Source of the DNA: Pteria penguin
Lineage: Eukaryota > Mollusca > Bivalvia > Pterioida > Pteriidae
Assembly (NCBI GenBank): GCA_035048485.1
Contig: CM068585.1
Span: forward strand, 54,741,910-54,805,909
Direction of reading: 5' to 3'
Length of the DNA stretch: 64,000 nt
In this document: positions 28,495 through 42,500 of the stretch, piece after piece
Numbering within the stretch: the first letter of the stretch is position 1
Layout: each line of letters begins with the position of its first letter
Made by a program: the position numbers and the translations under genes
Notes under the pieces: model-generated
The model's database searches: none
Told to the model about the DNA's origin: nothing
The model's input: only the letters and a program-made list of their open reading frames with translations

Positions 28495-28790
28495 ACTGAG
28501 ACCTTGACCTTAGACCTAGACTTCTGGAAATTTAAAGGTTTCTTTCTCTGTCCATTGGGCATCTACATACAAAAAATTAGGTTTGTACCATGTGAATTGC
28601 TTGAGTTATCGCGAGGAATGAAAGTGAGGACAGACAGACTGACTGACGGACAGAGTAATTATTATAGGGCTCTGCATAATTACTAGGGAAACATTTTCTA
28701 TTCAGAGAATACTGTATGCGTACTGCTTGTGAGTGTGAAGCATTAGCAAGTGTGGCTACATCTTAAAAGTGTAACTACTGGACAGATAGA
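28495..28790 (+). repeat. Interspersed repeat (TGACCTTGACCTT...GACAGACAG)
   Basis: 'TGAGACCTTGACCTTAGACCTAGA', then 'GAGGACAGACAGACTGACTGACGGACAGAGTAATTATTATAGGGCTCTGC' is the ending style of the GACCTTGAC repeat family. No protein is encoded. Confidence 0.5.
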
Positions 28791-29220
28791 TAGATGGATG
28801 CAAGCCCAACAAGAGCACAGCAAGAGTTTATTGCCAAATTCTTCTAAAACTAAATATCACACAAAATTCAGGGACCATCACTTTGCGGAAAAAAGGTCAA
28901 TAAACATGAAACATAAATTTGTTCTGAACTAATCGATTTTAACTCACATACCATATATCTTCTCAATATAAGCAGAAATGAAAAATATTAAACCACATGG
29001 CATGAAATCTTAAATCTAAAACTATGCATATTTTCTAATCAAGTGCACATTTTGACATTTTTAAAGAAATTTCATTAGAATACGAATTTTTGTAAAAGTT
29101 GGATCTAATATATCTCACTTGAATTGCATTTGTGTTGTGTCAATTCAAAATATTACGCATTTTTTGTAAACAAATAGAAAGCTAATATTTTGAAAATGTA
29201 TCCCTTCTAAAGCGATTATC
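28791..29220. other. AT-rich spacer
   Basis: Nothing recognised. Confidence 0.4.
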
Positions 29221-30870
29221 TTATACCTCCTCAAATTTCTTATATTGTTGATCATCAGGTACGGGGCAGGGCAGGAAATATACATGTAGATTTGCAGCCC
29301 AATCAGTATCTATTCTTGGCGGAGCCAGAGTGCAGTATGAACATGTCTCGTCACCATTAAACTTCATTATTTGGAAACTGTAATGAGTGCTCACGGAGCG
29401 TGTTACAAGAAATCCTTGTAATATAAGAATGTCATTTAGTTTAATCAAAATAAAAACTTAAATTATTTACATTATCACTCTCCTTAGGTTATGAGCATGA
29501 CTTATGATAATACAATACAAAGATCAAATGGCTATATCCTGCACAAAATTTTGTACATATTACAGTATGACATATTCAGGATTGTTCTGTTTATATCCAG
29601 ATTTTAATTTTTATGTCTCCGCCATATACAGTTTTACACCCTGTCATTCCGTCCTTCCGAAACCTTGTCATTGCAACTCTTCCTTAACCGGTCATAAGAA
29701 TTTCATGAAACTTCACAGGTACGTAGGGCAGCATCTGATTCTGAAGATGTGCATCAAGGGAGGAACCTTGGCTCAAAATTATTTTACAGGAGTTATGGGA
29801 CTTTGAACTTAGGAAATATGCGTGTTGACTTTTAAAAAAATTATTCAAAGATTGCTGCCAACGGGGGTATTCGTGTTGTACAGACACAGTTCTAGTTATA
29901 AGAATTCTATGACATGGGACCATAGTCTCATATTACATGGACTTAATAATCATTTTTAAACTTAACCTCAACTGTGAATTTGTAAGAATATCGTTGGCTT
30001 TCATGTAAGATTTTGAAGAAAAAAACCCCAAACATACCTGAATTTTTTTTTCAGCCTCTAATATCTTTGCTAGTGAATTCTCTAGAAAGATCCTCAGCAT
30101 GGCACACATCACGGACAACACTCAGTGCATCATCAATCTGTTTTTCAGATGTATCCCTATAGACTGTAAATGTTTCATCTTTAACTTCCTTCTTGCAAAT
30201 CTTCCATTTACCAGCTGTAAAACAGGATCCATACTCTCAGAAAATGCTTGCTTAAGAACAGGGAGTTTAGACGCACAACAGCATTCAGAGAAGACTTATT
30301 CTGTATCAACTTTTCATTCGATTCTGACATTTCGGTCCTAGAGAGAGCAAGATGTTGCAGAGCATAATTGAGAATCGACATACACCTCTCTGCAGGATTT
30401 AACCAACTATGATTCGGTGCAGTCCTTACAGCAATAAGCATATCGAGGTTAAGGTGAAGAAATATTTGCAACAAGGATGCTTTTACAGATTCACAAGTAA
30501 GTCTGTGATCAGGACTTCCATCTGAGCATAATACATAGTATCTCTTTTGACAAATCCACTCCATCAGCACTATAATGCTCACGCAAGATCCTAACTAGTT
30601 CTGTAGCATGGCGGTAAGGTGAAGATGCCTCAAATATCGTGTCTTTTGATGTAACAAATACTTTTCCTTCGGAAAAGCTATCATTGGAATTAGAGGGAGT
30701 ATCAACACAAAGAGTTACTGAAGGAACTATTTTCGCTATGTGAATGTCGTGATCAGAAGCTACAAGATTAGCCCTCGCTCCCTCTGCTGGTCCTAGAACC
30801 CTATTGTGAGCTACTCCTGTTGAAATGTGTACAGCGGGTTTTCTCCTACAGGTGCTACAGCTTTGTCATC
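29221..30870 (-). pseudogene. Transposase-like pseudogene with SDGSPDHR and NPAER motifs
   Basis: Minus-strand pieces in order: 'AKIVPSVTLCVDTPSNSNDS', 'YRHATELVRILREHYSADGV', 'SDGSPDHRLT', 'LDMLIAVRTAPNHSWLNPAE', 'DPVLQLVNGRFARRKLK', and finally 'HYSFQIMKFN.DETCSYC' with 'FLPCPVPDD' (29,448-29,221). This matches an unnamed protein family common in corals, sponges and molluscs, where D...NPxER suggests a DDE-type nuclease. That reading is my recollection, not a search. At least three frame changes are present, and an interspersed repeat splits the C-terminus at about 29,460-29,925. Confidence 0.65.
29460..29925. repeat. Interspersed repeat splitting the transposase-like pseudogene
   Basis: 'TTTTTATGTCTCCGCC...CCTTAACCGGTCATAAGAATTTCATGAAACTTCACAGGTACGTAGGGCAGCATCTG' is non-coding text of the kind seen in mollusc interspersed repeats. 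It separates two parts of one protein remnant. Confidence 0.5.
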
Positions 30871-32480
30871 AAGGCAACTAATAATGTATTTTCCTTATGC
30901 CATTTGAAACGTCGTCACTGGCAGTGAAGGTTGTAAATTTTTATAGAATATCTGTTGTGTCATGGTTATCCGGATCTGCAAATCCGGTTTGGCTTTCACT
31001 TTTTTATCCTGGTTTCATTTTTGCAAGGCAGTACAGCTATACAGTGCAGATTATTTTTAATTGATTCAAGTCTCCTAGAAAGGCAACCATGTAAGTTTTT
31101 ATCATTTGCTTAATTAATAATTAGTAAATTTATCATGTGCAAAAGTTACACTACTTCGTTTAAGCGCTAAAATACTTGTATGAAGTGTTTGCAATTTTTA
31201 GAATTCTCGAATGTTCAAGAGTACTTTTGACCTCCTATTCATTGTAAAGTAAACCATATGGATAGGCCTATTTGGCTGACATTACACAATTTATTTAATT
31301 GTTTTGATATATTATTGATACAATATGTTACTTTGTTATTAGATATATGTCTAATTAATGTGAGTATGACATTTAATTGGTACACAAGCTGTTTGTGAAG
31401 TTCCTCTTGGATTTGTTTCATTAAAGAATATTCTCTTCCATTTAGGTTCAGCTTTACACCATTAACACTGCGCATTTAACTCTACAGACAATAATGCCAT
31501 CCTTTTTGGAACATTGTATATAAGTCATGTTTCATTAATATGGCTCTCTTGTCAGCATAATTTCCTACAATGACATTTATTGCTGTTTAATTCAATTCAT
31601 TTGTTGGTATGGTATTGCACATTGCCTCACTAATCTATGTCATAGTGATATCTATGTTGTCTTAGACGGTATTGATGTTAGTGACTGTAATATTAGGGAT
31701 TGTACAATATGAATGCCTGTATAAGAGGAATCTCCCTTTGTTGAAAGTACGAGAACCGTAAAATGCAGAAATTGTGATGGGTGAACATTTCTTTTATTCA
31801 TGAATCTTGATGAATAAAGATATTACCGAGCTTTTTAACCGGGAGGTATTTATAAATTTTTGAGAAAATATAAACAAAACATAGGTACTTTCCAAAGGGC
31901 TCAATAGAAATTTTTACTACCCCTATGTCAGTGGAATAATGTTATTTTTAGAAAATCTTTCGGTAAAAGGCTTTCTTTTATAGAATGCTTCAGAATGACA
32001 TATTTACTTTAAAAGTTCAACGTTATATCTATGGAGATCTAAAAACGGTTCATTATTCATCTAACACCTTAAAAGAAAATATCAATTATTGATAATGGAT
32101 AAACATTTGTATAAGAGAAACAGAATTTAGTTCATCTAACATTAATTTCCATCTGGATAATTTAAGACACTTTAAAATATATATAAAACATATATAACCT
32201 TTAGTTTTGTGCACCAGATGCGCATTTAACCAAGATTTGTACAATTAAGGAAATTTTGACGCGCTGATTCTGTAAATTTTTAGTACTTTCACAGATGGTT
32301 CACTGCAAAAGTTATATATAATTTATAAATCAGAATATTAATATGTTCTGTAAATGAATTAATAAATGTACTTACCTAAAAGTATACAATAAGAAAATTA
32401 GCAGTATAATTAATGTAATTATTGTATGAATATTTATTTGGCGACTGGGTATGAACTTACACTTTTACAAGTGTTTGATA
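30871..32480. other. AT-rich spacer
   Basis: No gene is identified. A short piece of the GCACCAGATGCGCATTT repeat is present near 32,212. Confidence 0.45.
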
Positions 32481-32489
32481 GGTTGGATA

Positions 32490-34041
32490 TATTGGACATT
32501 ACCACTTCTTACACGACAGCCATAAAGCTGGCAAACACAATCATGATGAGGTAGTGAACAGCATCAAGGATGGCAACACCGTGCGTTTAGTTGGAGATAG
32601 CATCAACGTTAAAATCCGAGTCGAACATGAATGGACCCACACCGTTATCGTAACATGTATAACTGGTTCTCCTCTGCCACCATCATGCACTCGCAGCTCA
32701 TCCACCATGCATGCCTTCAGATCTACGACTGGATGCTTTCCTTCCCACTACAGAACCTTACAAACTTCTTAAAAGTGAATATACCGTTTATTTGCCTGAA
32801 GCTGCAAAGACAGTTTTTGCTCCACTACATTTTCTTTTTAGGAAAAGTAAGCCAGTTATCTACACATATACTATGCAGTCCAGAATATGGTCACACTATT
32901 ACCAAAAATTGCCCTTAAATGAGCAGAAATAAGCAGATATTGTTAAAATGTTGGATCATTATGAAACATGTCTGACTGAAATTTATAATTCTGCATGCAT
33001 GAATGTACAAAGGGTTCGAATTGGAGATGATCAGTTGACAAGACAGAGGATTTCAGGAGCAAACATTCTAAAAGATTTTTCCTTTCCTTTGTCTTTGATA
33101 TATTGTTGAAGCTCTCTGTGACGTTTTTGGTATGGAATGTCCGGATGATGAACCAACACAGAACCCCCAACCACCTGAGTCAAATCCGGATTAAGTGGAA
33201 ACCTGGGGAGAGGGGGAAATGGACACCTACACCGACACCTATGTATTTGCTATTGGTACTGATACCCCAGAAATCAATGTTCAAGGAATTATATAAAAGT
33301 CTCACCAGATATACAGATCCAACTATAATATGGGAAAGTTACCTTTCTGAACATCATCAGAAAGCAGAAGAAGAGGGTCCAAAAGACAGACCATGACACC
33401 CTAAAGTACTATTGGCACAATGTCATGAACTTTCGACTCCTCTCTCTTCCTCCAGTTCCTGGATATTTGCCTGGTGCCAGACAGACAAAGGATGTTGGTA
33501 ACGTTCAGGCTTAGGATGAGGATCATCAAAGGAAAGCCCGGAGCTACAGGATCAAATATACACTTGAAATCCTTCGACTTCTTTGTCATCAACAATCCAA
33601 ATACAACTTACAAACAGGCTATCAAAGCTTTTTAACACTAATGGGAAAGTAGATGGTAATATCCTAGCAACCTCCAGAATGATGGAACACATCATTCGGA
33701 AACCGAAACGCTCTTCAAACATACATGCCCACAGACACAGAAACATAGGAGGGGCTGTTAAACAAATAATAATAAAGGCCAATGAAGGACTGCCTAATGT
33801 GAGTGCTTAGTATGATATGATAATTGGAGTCATTGTACGTTCCAAAAGACGAAAACGTAAATGTGCCCATGACGATAAAATGAAACTAATAGAAGGCATT
33901 AGAACAGTGAAACATTCTGTATATAGGTCAGCAAGATCTCTTAACAATTTGGAAAATATCAAAGTTCCTGCAAATGCATCACTGGACATGGCCCATTATG
34001 ATGCATGGATCGGACACCATCAAAATGAGTCAGGGAAATAA
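32490..34041 (+). pseudogene. DUF6589-like transposon protein, pseudogene
   Basis: Plus-strand pieces in order: 'LVGDSINVKIRVEHEWTH' with 'YRNMYNWFSSATIMHSQ' (32,580-32,690), 'LLKSEYTVYLPEAAKTV' and 'VKMLDHYETCLTEIYNSACM', 'RVRIGDDQLTRQRISGANIL' (33,017-33,074), 'DVFGMECPDDEPTQNP' (33,120), then 'NIGGAVKQIIIKANEGL' and the terminal '...IGHHQNESGK' (34,041). The GDN/GDS and GDDQLTR motifs and their order fit DUF6589 proteins, which are spread by mobile elements. Frames change at about 32,645, 32,760, 33,105 and later, so it is not translatable as one protein. Confidence 0.65.
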
Positions 34042-35810
34042 GGTGAATTCAGACAATTTAGCTATATGTCAAAGTATATATTTTATGTATGACTATGTAG
34101 TATTGAAACAGATTCAAAAGCAAATTTTCATAAACACTTTTACAAACTCGTGTCTCCTATGAGCATAATCATGTGATCTGTATGTATTGATGCACAGTTT
34201 CAAGATTGATTAACACTTTGGAAGAGCTCATCCTTGATTATTTATCTTTCCTCGAGCCTCTGCTGCACAAATTCTTGAACATTTTGTTCCTTCTTTATGC
34301 ATTCATCACATCATGAATGGAGGCTTTCAAAGGTTGGGTCAACGTACTCGGACAATTTTCGTCTTCAATTATTTTCTTTATTTTCCCTGCAGTAGTCCTT
34401 CAAGCTTTTAGGAACGTTTGTTTTGCTTAATGGTGGTACGTCATGTACTTTTTGTTGGCTTAATTCTAAAGTAAGTATTGCGCACTTGAATGGTAGAACA
34501 TGTGAATCGTTCTTTATACGAGACTTAAGATGGACATTGAGAGCACTGGACGAAGTTGGTATTGACAGTATTTTATATCGTTGGAGTCAGAGGCAACGTG
34601 GAAAAGAGTACGTACACTGTAGAAGTGCATTTAAGGACAGTATATCGTGGTTATACATGCCTGAACGCTAATGTGTAGACAAATCAAAAATGTCAAAACA
34701 AAAACAAGTGAATTAGAATGTCTTTTTAACATCACATTTTGTCCCCTGCTTTTGTGAAAGCAAGGGGGCATTATATCTCATAACACTCATTCCTCCATCT
34801 GTCAGTCTGTGGGAATACAAGATTCTTCATATAACTCTCCTATTAAAAAGTGTACAATTTTATCAAAAAACAGAAATCAAAGATACCTCAACTGGCTGCT
34901 TTAAATGATACTGCACAAGCTATGTAAGACCTACCTCTGTCATGAAATACTTTCCAAGGAACCGTGTTACCAGTTCCACACCATATGCACACCACTCAAG
35001 TTTGAAGTACAGATTTGTAAGTGGAAAGTCTCTTTTTAAAAGAAGTAAGCCCATGTAGGTAGCATACTTACAACATCACTCCCTACAAGCGCAACGGACA
35101 TTTTTCCCACTGTTTAGACTTTAAGTATGAGAAATGTGTAGAATCAGTGACATTAAATTGTGAAAGAGCTAGTTCGTCTTTGAGAATGAACTCAATTGTC
35201 TGAAATAGCGAAGGAGTTTAATAGAAAACCAGCAAGAAGTTAAAAAATAGATAATAAGTGAATAGTAGTTGTTGATGCATCGGTCATGACATACCAAGCA
35301 GGTCATGACTGCTGACTTTGAATTTAAATATAAAATTAGAAAGACTTCCATAATTACTGAACGTGACAGGGTTTAATATCTGCATCATACAAATAAGAAT
35401 CAACTGTGTATTTAAAAAAAATTGACCCACTACCAAGAAAATATACATGTAGGGCATTCTGGGGAATCGTGTGCACTAAAAGGGGGGGGGGGGGGGCAGA
35501 TGCGTAGAAAAGGGCATAAAGCATGATAAGCTGATAATACAGATATAAATCTGATGTGGAAATATATTAAAGCCAATTTTGGGGATGGGATGGTAAATGA
35601 TACAAGTGAGGGCACATAATAATTAAAATATTTCAAATAGCTTGTGGCCATGCTTGTAAAATTTGGAGTAAATTCAATATTTTCATAACAACGGATGACA
35701 TTGCATTATCTGTGAAATTTTTGACGTAGAATTTATCTGCTTATCCCTTGACAATAAAAATAAAACCTATGTCTCACCTAGATCAGATCAAACGCAAGTA
35801 GTCGCCAGAT
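34042..35810. other. Intergenic sequence with minor repeats
   Basis: 34,735-34,830 carries 'TGTCCCCTGCTTTTGTGAAAGCAAGGGGGCATTAT', a small hairpin-containing repeat. A poly-G run of about 14 lies near 35,482. An 82-codon frame at 34,423 is not recognised. Confidence 0.4.
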
Positions 35811-35811
35811 T

Positions 35812-36102
35812 ATGGAAGAGGGTATAAAAATGGCAAAAATACGAACAAAGGCAAAGGCAAAGTTATGGTTTCAGAACAAACATCATCTCTTGCAACAAAC
35901 CGTACCATCCGTTACAGCTGTCCTTCAAGTTATCGGCTACAGTATTAATGTGCTCCCTACTGAAGCAGCGATTCCGTCATGTTATACAAGACGAAAGTAT
36001 TATGGCGTCGGGTCTTACCTGGTCCAATTAATACAGCTAAACTCCAGAGGGGTTTCTCGTGCGAACGAGGTAAAAACTTTGTGTGAACAATTTGCTCATT
36101 AA
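35812..36102 (+). CDS. Unassigned 96-codon open frame
   Basis: An ATG-initiated 96-codon frame begins MEEGIKMAKIRTKAKAKLWF and ends NEVKTLCEQFAH. It is richer in G+C than its surroundings and has a basic N-terminus, but shows no domain I recognise and no neighbours to support it. It could be an exon or element remnant. Confidence 0.2.
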   Translation: MEEGIKMAKIRTKAKAKLWFQNKHHLLQQTVPSVTAVLQVIGYSINVLPTEAAIPSCYTRRKYYGVGSYLVQLIQLNSRGVSRANEVKTLCEQFAH

Positions 36103-36539
36103 AGACCCAGATAAACAATGAAAGAAACCCGCTGAAACTATGACAGATCTTGCACTATATGGTTACATTCAGTGTGTTTTTTTAAACAAATTGTTCTTTA
36201 TTGACCTCACATGCGTACGTGAGAAAAACATTTCCCTCTCCCGCTACATACATGTATAAAATACATTATTTTCTTTAAAGTTGTATACCCTACAATTCGG
36301 TATATTTTCAAAAAGTAGGGCATGTAAAACAAAAAACTGTATTTTTCTCGTATGGGGTTAATAACATTTTTTGTTGCTTCAAATCCTCGGAGATATCAAA
36401 ATAAAAAGAAAATAATCCGTAAATAAAGAGTGTATTCCATAAATGCAACCATAAGCAGACTTCGCGCATGCGCAGTTTAATCAAATCAAATACTTTGAAG
36501 AGAGACTCCAAAAGAGAACAATTTCAATAAATACTAACT

Positions 36540-37620
36540 TTAACAAAAGCTCAAAAACAGAATTACTACAATTTTTTCCATAAAAATGTAAATCATAGAT
36601 ATAAATGTCTTATCGAATGGCAGAAAGATGCATATTTTGTAAAAGAACACTCTGATGCAAAACACAAGTATATCGAAGATCAAATCATCAAAATGCTGGA
36701 ATTTTTAATAGACAATGTTTTCGTGCTGTTTGGAGGGGACATTTTTCAGCAAATCATTGGCATTCCCATGGGAACTAATTGCGCCCCTCTTCTTGCTGAC
36801 ATTTTCTTATATTCGTATGAGGTAGAATTTATTCAAAACATGCTCTCGACAGGCAAAAAAAAAAAAAAAAAAAAAAAAGCCTTGCTTTAATTTTACGTAT
36901 AGATATATAGACGACGTATTGTGAATCAATAACCCTAACTTTAAGGATTATATACATGAAATCAATCCCCGTGAACTTGAGAGACCACCAAGAGGAATAA
37001 TTCCGCTTCGTATCTGGATATATTTTTAACTTTCGACAATGATGGTCGTTTTAACATCCCTCTGTATGACAAACGTGACGATTTTAACTTCGAAATAACT
37101 AACTTCCCGTTTCTTTGCAGCAATATCCCGTTCTCACCTGCCTATGGACTTTTTATATCTCAACTTAGAAGGTACGCAAGAGCCTGTTCTCTATACGACG
37201 GTTTAATTCCAAGGACCAAACGATTGGCCGCTAAATTGCACATACAGGGATATGTTAAAGAACGTCTGAAATCGTCACTGAGGAAGTTCTACGGTCGCTA
37301 TGGGGATCTTGTCCGAAAATAGGATTTGCCTTTTTCTAGAATGATTGATAATATTCTGGAATGCGACTAAATGACCTGTTTAGTGAACACCAAATACGAC
37401 TTTGTATACCAGTTTTGTACTTTCGTATGTACAATTAGGACACCAAAACTCTTGATTTTGACGTTTGTTGAGAACTGTTGTGACGGGTGATGTATGCAGA
37501 CAGGAGACGTTACTCTCCCTGGGCATCTGGTCTCACCTCGGAATTTTCAGTATTTCGGGTTCACAACAGTTCCTTTTTGAAACTTACACGATTTTATATC
37601 TGTCCTTGGACTTCAGGAAT
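36540..37620 (+). pseudogene. Penelope-like reverse transcriptase, 5'-truncated pseudogene with 3' tail
   Basis: Readable blocks are 'AYFVKEHSDAKHKYIEDQII', 'LEFLIDNVFVLFGG', 'QQIIGIPMGTNCAPLLADIF', the catalytic YIDDVL at 36,904-36,921 (followed at once by a stop), 'NNSASYLDIFLTF', 'YDKRDDFNFEITNFPF', 'NIPFSPAYGLFISQLRRYAR' and 'SSLRKFYGRYGDLV'. The GIPMGTNCAPL and YIDD boxes identify a PLE-type RT. A poly-A run (36,856-36,879) interrupts the frame, and the N-terminus and any GIY-YIG domain are missing. The tail at 37,490-37,560 ('CAGGAGACGTTACTCTCCCTGGGCATCTGGTCTCACCTCGGAATTTTCAG') matches 6,820 and 55,170. Confidence 0.85.
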
Positions 37621-37858
37621 GATTAACGCTTTGGTACTTCTTCGATATTGATTTAGCAGACTTGAATGCAGATGTTTTAAGTTACTTGTCAGATCTATTT
37701 ACCTCGTCCTCCATGATATGTGACTTTCAAATTAGATCACGTGATAAGTTAGTTGTAAACACTATGTTTATAAACAGCGGTTTAGACAGCCGTATCTCAC
37801 TTAATACGACAAATTTGATCACAACATTTGCAAAAGCCCTTTTTAATATGTTTTAGGC

Positions 37859-39595
<1,737 letters not shown>

Positions 39596-42500
39596 ATGAA
39601 GCGAAACTGCCTAATGATAATTTATGTAGGAATGCTTAGTCCCAATATACATTCATTAACATGCCCAATGGATGAACTGTCGTGGAAGAAAAGAGAATCT
39701 ATTTTTTTGTGTGAATCTTTTGTGTACCATTGTGGAATTTCAGTACATGGCAAAGAGATTGAGTTTTGTGCTGTGCCGATGTATATTGCAAAGAAATGTA
39801 AGTGCATTTTATTAACATTTGATTTATTAATTTAAAATCAAAAAAAATTTCAACATGACCATTATATATTGTAATATCCTGAGAGTAAAGCAGTTAGATA
39901 CATGTAAGTACGACAGTCCAAGAATTTCTCGAGGGGTATAAAAGTTTAATAAATAACCTCAGCTGAAAGACTTAAGTGAGCTGTTCTGAAAGCACAGTTC
40001 ATCGTCGTATACTAAGTAAAAACGAAGAAGTACCGAAATACTTGTCAGTTTTAGATCATCAATATAAATTATTTCTTGATCAATAGTCATGTTTATTGGA
40101 TCCGTAAGAGGTATATACAAGTATATTATACAGGACCTGTCGATTTTAGTATTTTTAACCTTACGAGTCCATTTCTACTGATTTTGCCGTATTCAATATA
40201 TGTAATCTTCCGAGACATGTTGCAGTTTGAGCACCTGTTCTGCGAGAATTACATCAATATATTGGAAGCCGACGTGGCCTAGTGGTAACGCGCTGGACTC
40301 CTGATCGGAAGGCCGGGGTTCGAGCCCCCCTCTGGTCATGCCAGTGTCCTGTCTTTCGGATGATACAATGAAAAACCGAGACCCCGTGCCGTGGTATGCA
40401 TGGCACATTAAAGATCCCTCACTGCTTCGGGTGGGTCCGTTGCAAAGGTCAATATTTGTATGCCCCGCATCAAATAGATGCCGTCACTATATACGTGATA
40501 TATTCGCCGTGTTACGTTAGCAAAAATCAATCAATCATCAATATATTGTGATAGTTTTTTTTCTAATGATAGAGTTTGCTTACGATCGGTAGGTATTAAA
40601 TGTTACGACAAATTTGAGGGAAAAGAGTCATCTAACATATTGAAATTTCAACGGGATCGTCAGATATTTTGCCATCATATGATAAAGTAGGTGCCATTTG
40701 AGAGTTCGATATATTATTTAGCCCCTTCATCATTTTACAGATACTGTTTCTATTTCTTTTCATCTTAGATTTATAATAGTTTTCCTTAGCTAGAGTATTA
40801 ATACTGTATGTATGTTTGTTTGTTTGTTTGTTTGTTTTTTTTTTTTTTTTTTTGGTTTTTTTGCCATATTAATTTCATGGGAAATCCATATATCAAAAAC
40901 AGTATTTATGAAATGGTTTTTTTGTTTTTGCATTAAAATGATATAGTTCAAACTCAAAGAATGTAAAAAACGAATAAAACACTATCATCCAACACAGCAA
41001 TACTTACTCATACACTTTTCTATAATGATAAATGGAAATTCTCTATCTGGGCACAAGAGACTGAGCGAGGCTATAAATGCACTTCACTGTGTAAACTAGT
41101 AGTATAAAGACCTATGCAATTAAAGTAGTGTTTGGATATTATTGTTGAGTTTACTTTATATCAGTATGTGTTTTGTCAATGGTATATACTTACAATGCAG
41201 TTCTGCCAAGTATTAAAAAAGTAAAGAAAATATATAATCTGTCCGAAGATGCCGAGGAAATAAATATTCTGTCCTTTAAAGATATGAAAATAAATAATCT
41301 GATTGGACCAAATTTGAACCCATCCCCCCACCCCTTTTTTTCAGAATGAAATGGTCGTCCCCTAACATCCAATTATCTGTACACTTAACTTTGACCTGTT
41401 ATAACCTCATAAATTACGATGTAAGATTTTATTATTATTTCACTTACTTTAATGCTTTGTATATTTTTTCTGTATTTTTAAAATAAAGCTACATTACTAC
41501 TTTAATTTGATTCTGTATTGTCTTTGTCACTTCCTGTGTGTTTTAATTTGACTTTTATCTTTACAGTGATTTGCATTGACCTTTGATTCATCCAGCATTC
41601 TTGCTTTAATCTTACATAGCAATAGTATGTGATACCTGCTCTTGCACACCAGTGTGAAGCATTTACTTCTTTTTTTGCCTAGCTATGCGCCTGTCCACGA
41701 TGCCTCCTGGCACAAAAATGTTCATATATCAAGAATAATCGACAGATACTATATTAGTAAGAAATCACTACAATTTAATATAATAGAGTTTGTTGACCAT
41801 AAGATGGGAAGTACGCATAGCTCAGTCCTTAGATAAATTCTTTGGTTCACTTTTCGGTTATTTTGGCTTTAACTCTGTTCTTCATATTTTTACTATATTA
41901 GTAAGAAATCACTACAATCTAATATAATAGAGTTTGTTGACCATAAGATGGGAAGTACGCATAGCTCAGTCCTTAGATAGATTCTTTGGTTCACTTTTCG
42001 GTCATTTTGGCTTTAACTCTGTTCTTCATATTTTTACTATATTAGTATAAATCATTACAATCTAATATAATAGAGTTTGTTGACCATAAGATGGGAGGTA
42101 CGCATAGCTCAGTCCTTAGATAGATTCTTTGGTTCACTTTTCGGTCATTTTGGCTTTAACTCTGTTCTTCATATTTTTATTTATTTTGAGAATTCCAATC
42201 ATTCGGCCACGAGCATCACTGAAGAGACATAACTTGTCGAAATGCACACATGGTGCACAAAATTAAAAGGTATATATGTTCTATATTTATTATAACCGCC
42301 AGGCCGGTGTCACTGCTGGTGGAGTGATAGTCCTCGAGGGCATCATAAGTCTAGTTTTCAGTGCTTTTGTACTGACATGAAACAAATACTTCAAATTTTC
42401 AGTCATCAAATTAAGTAAATCACTCTAAAGCTAAGGAGTATCTCCCTCACGCATAAACCTCTCCTTAGATAGATTCTTTGGTTCACTTTTTGGTCATTTT

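Noticed and set aside
34423..34671. 82-codon frame ending ...WLYMPER
   Set aside because: No motif could be defended. A tyrosine-recombinase resemblance was considered but lacks catalytic residues.
40193..40520. Short frames on both strands
   Set aside because: They read through the SINE at 40,252-40,548.
41751..42182. CRISPR-like array
   Set aside because: Three direct 144-bp copies with no short repeat/unique spacer pattern, in a eukaryotic intron.
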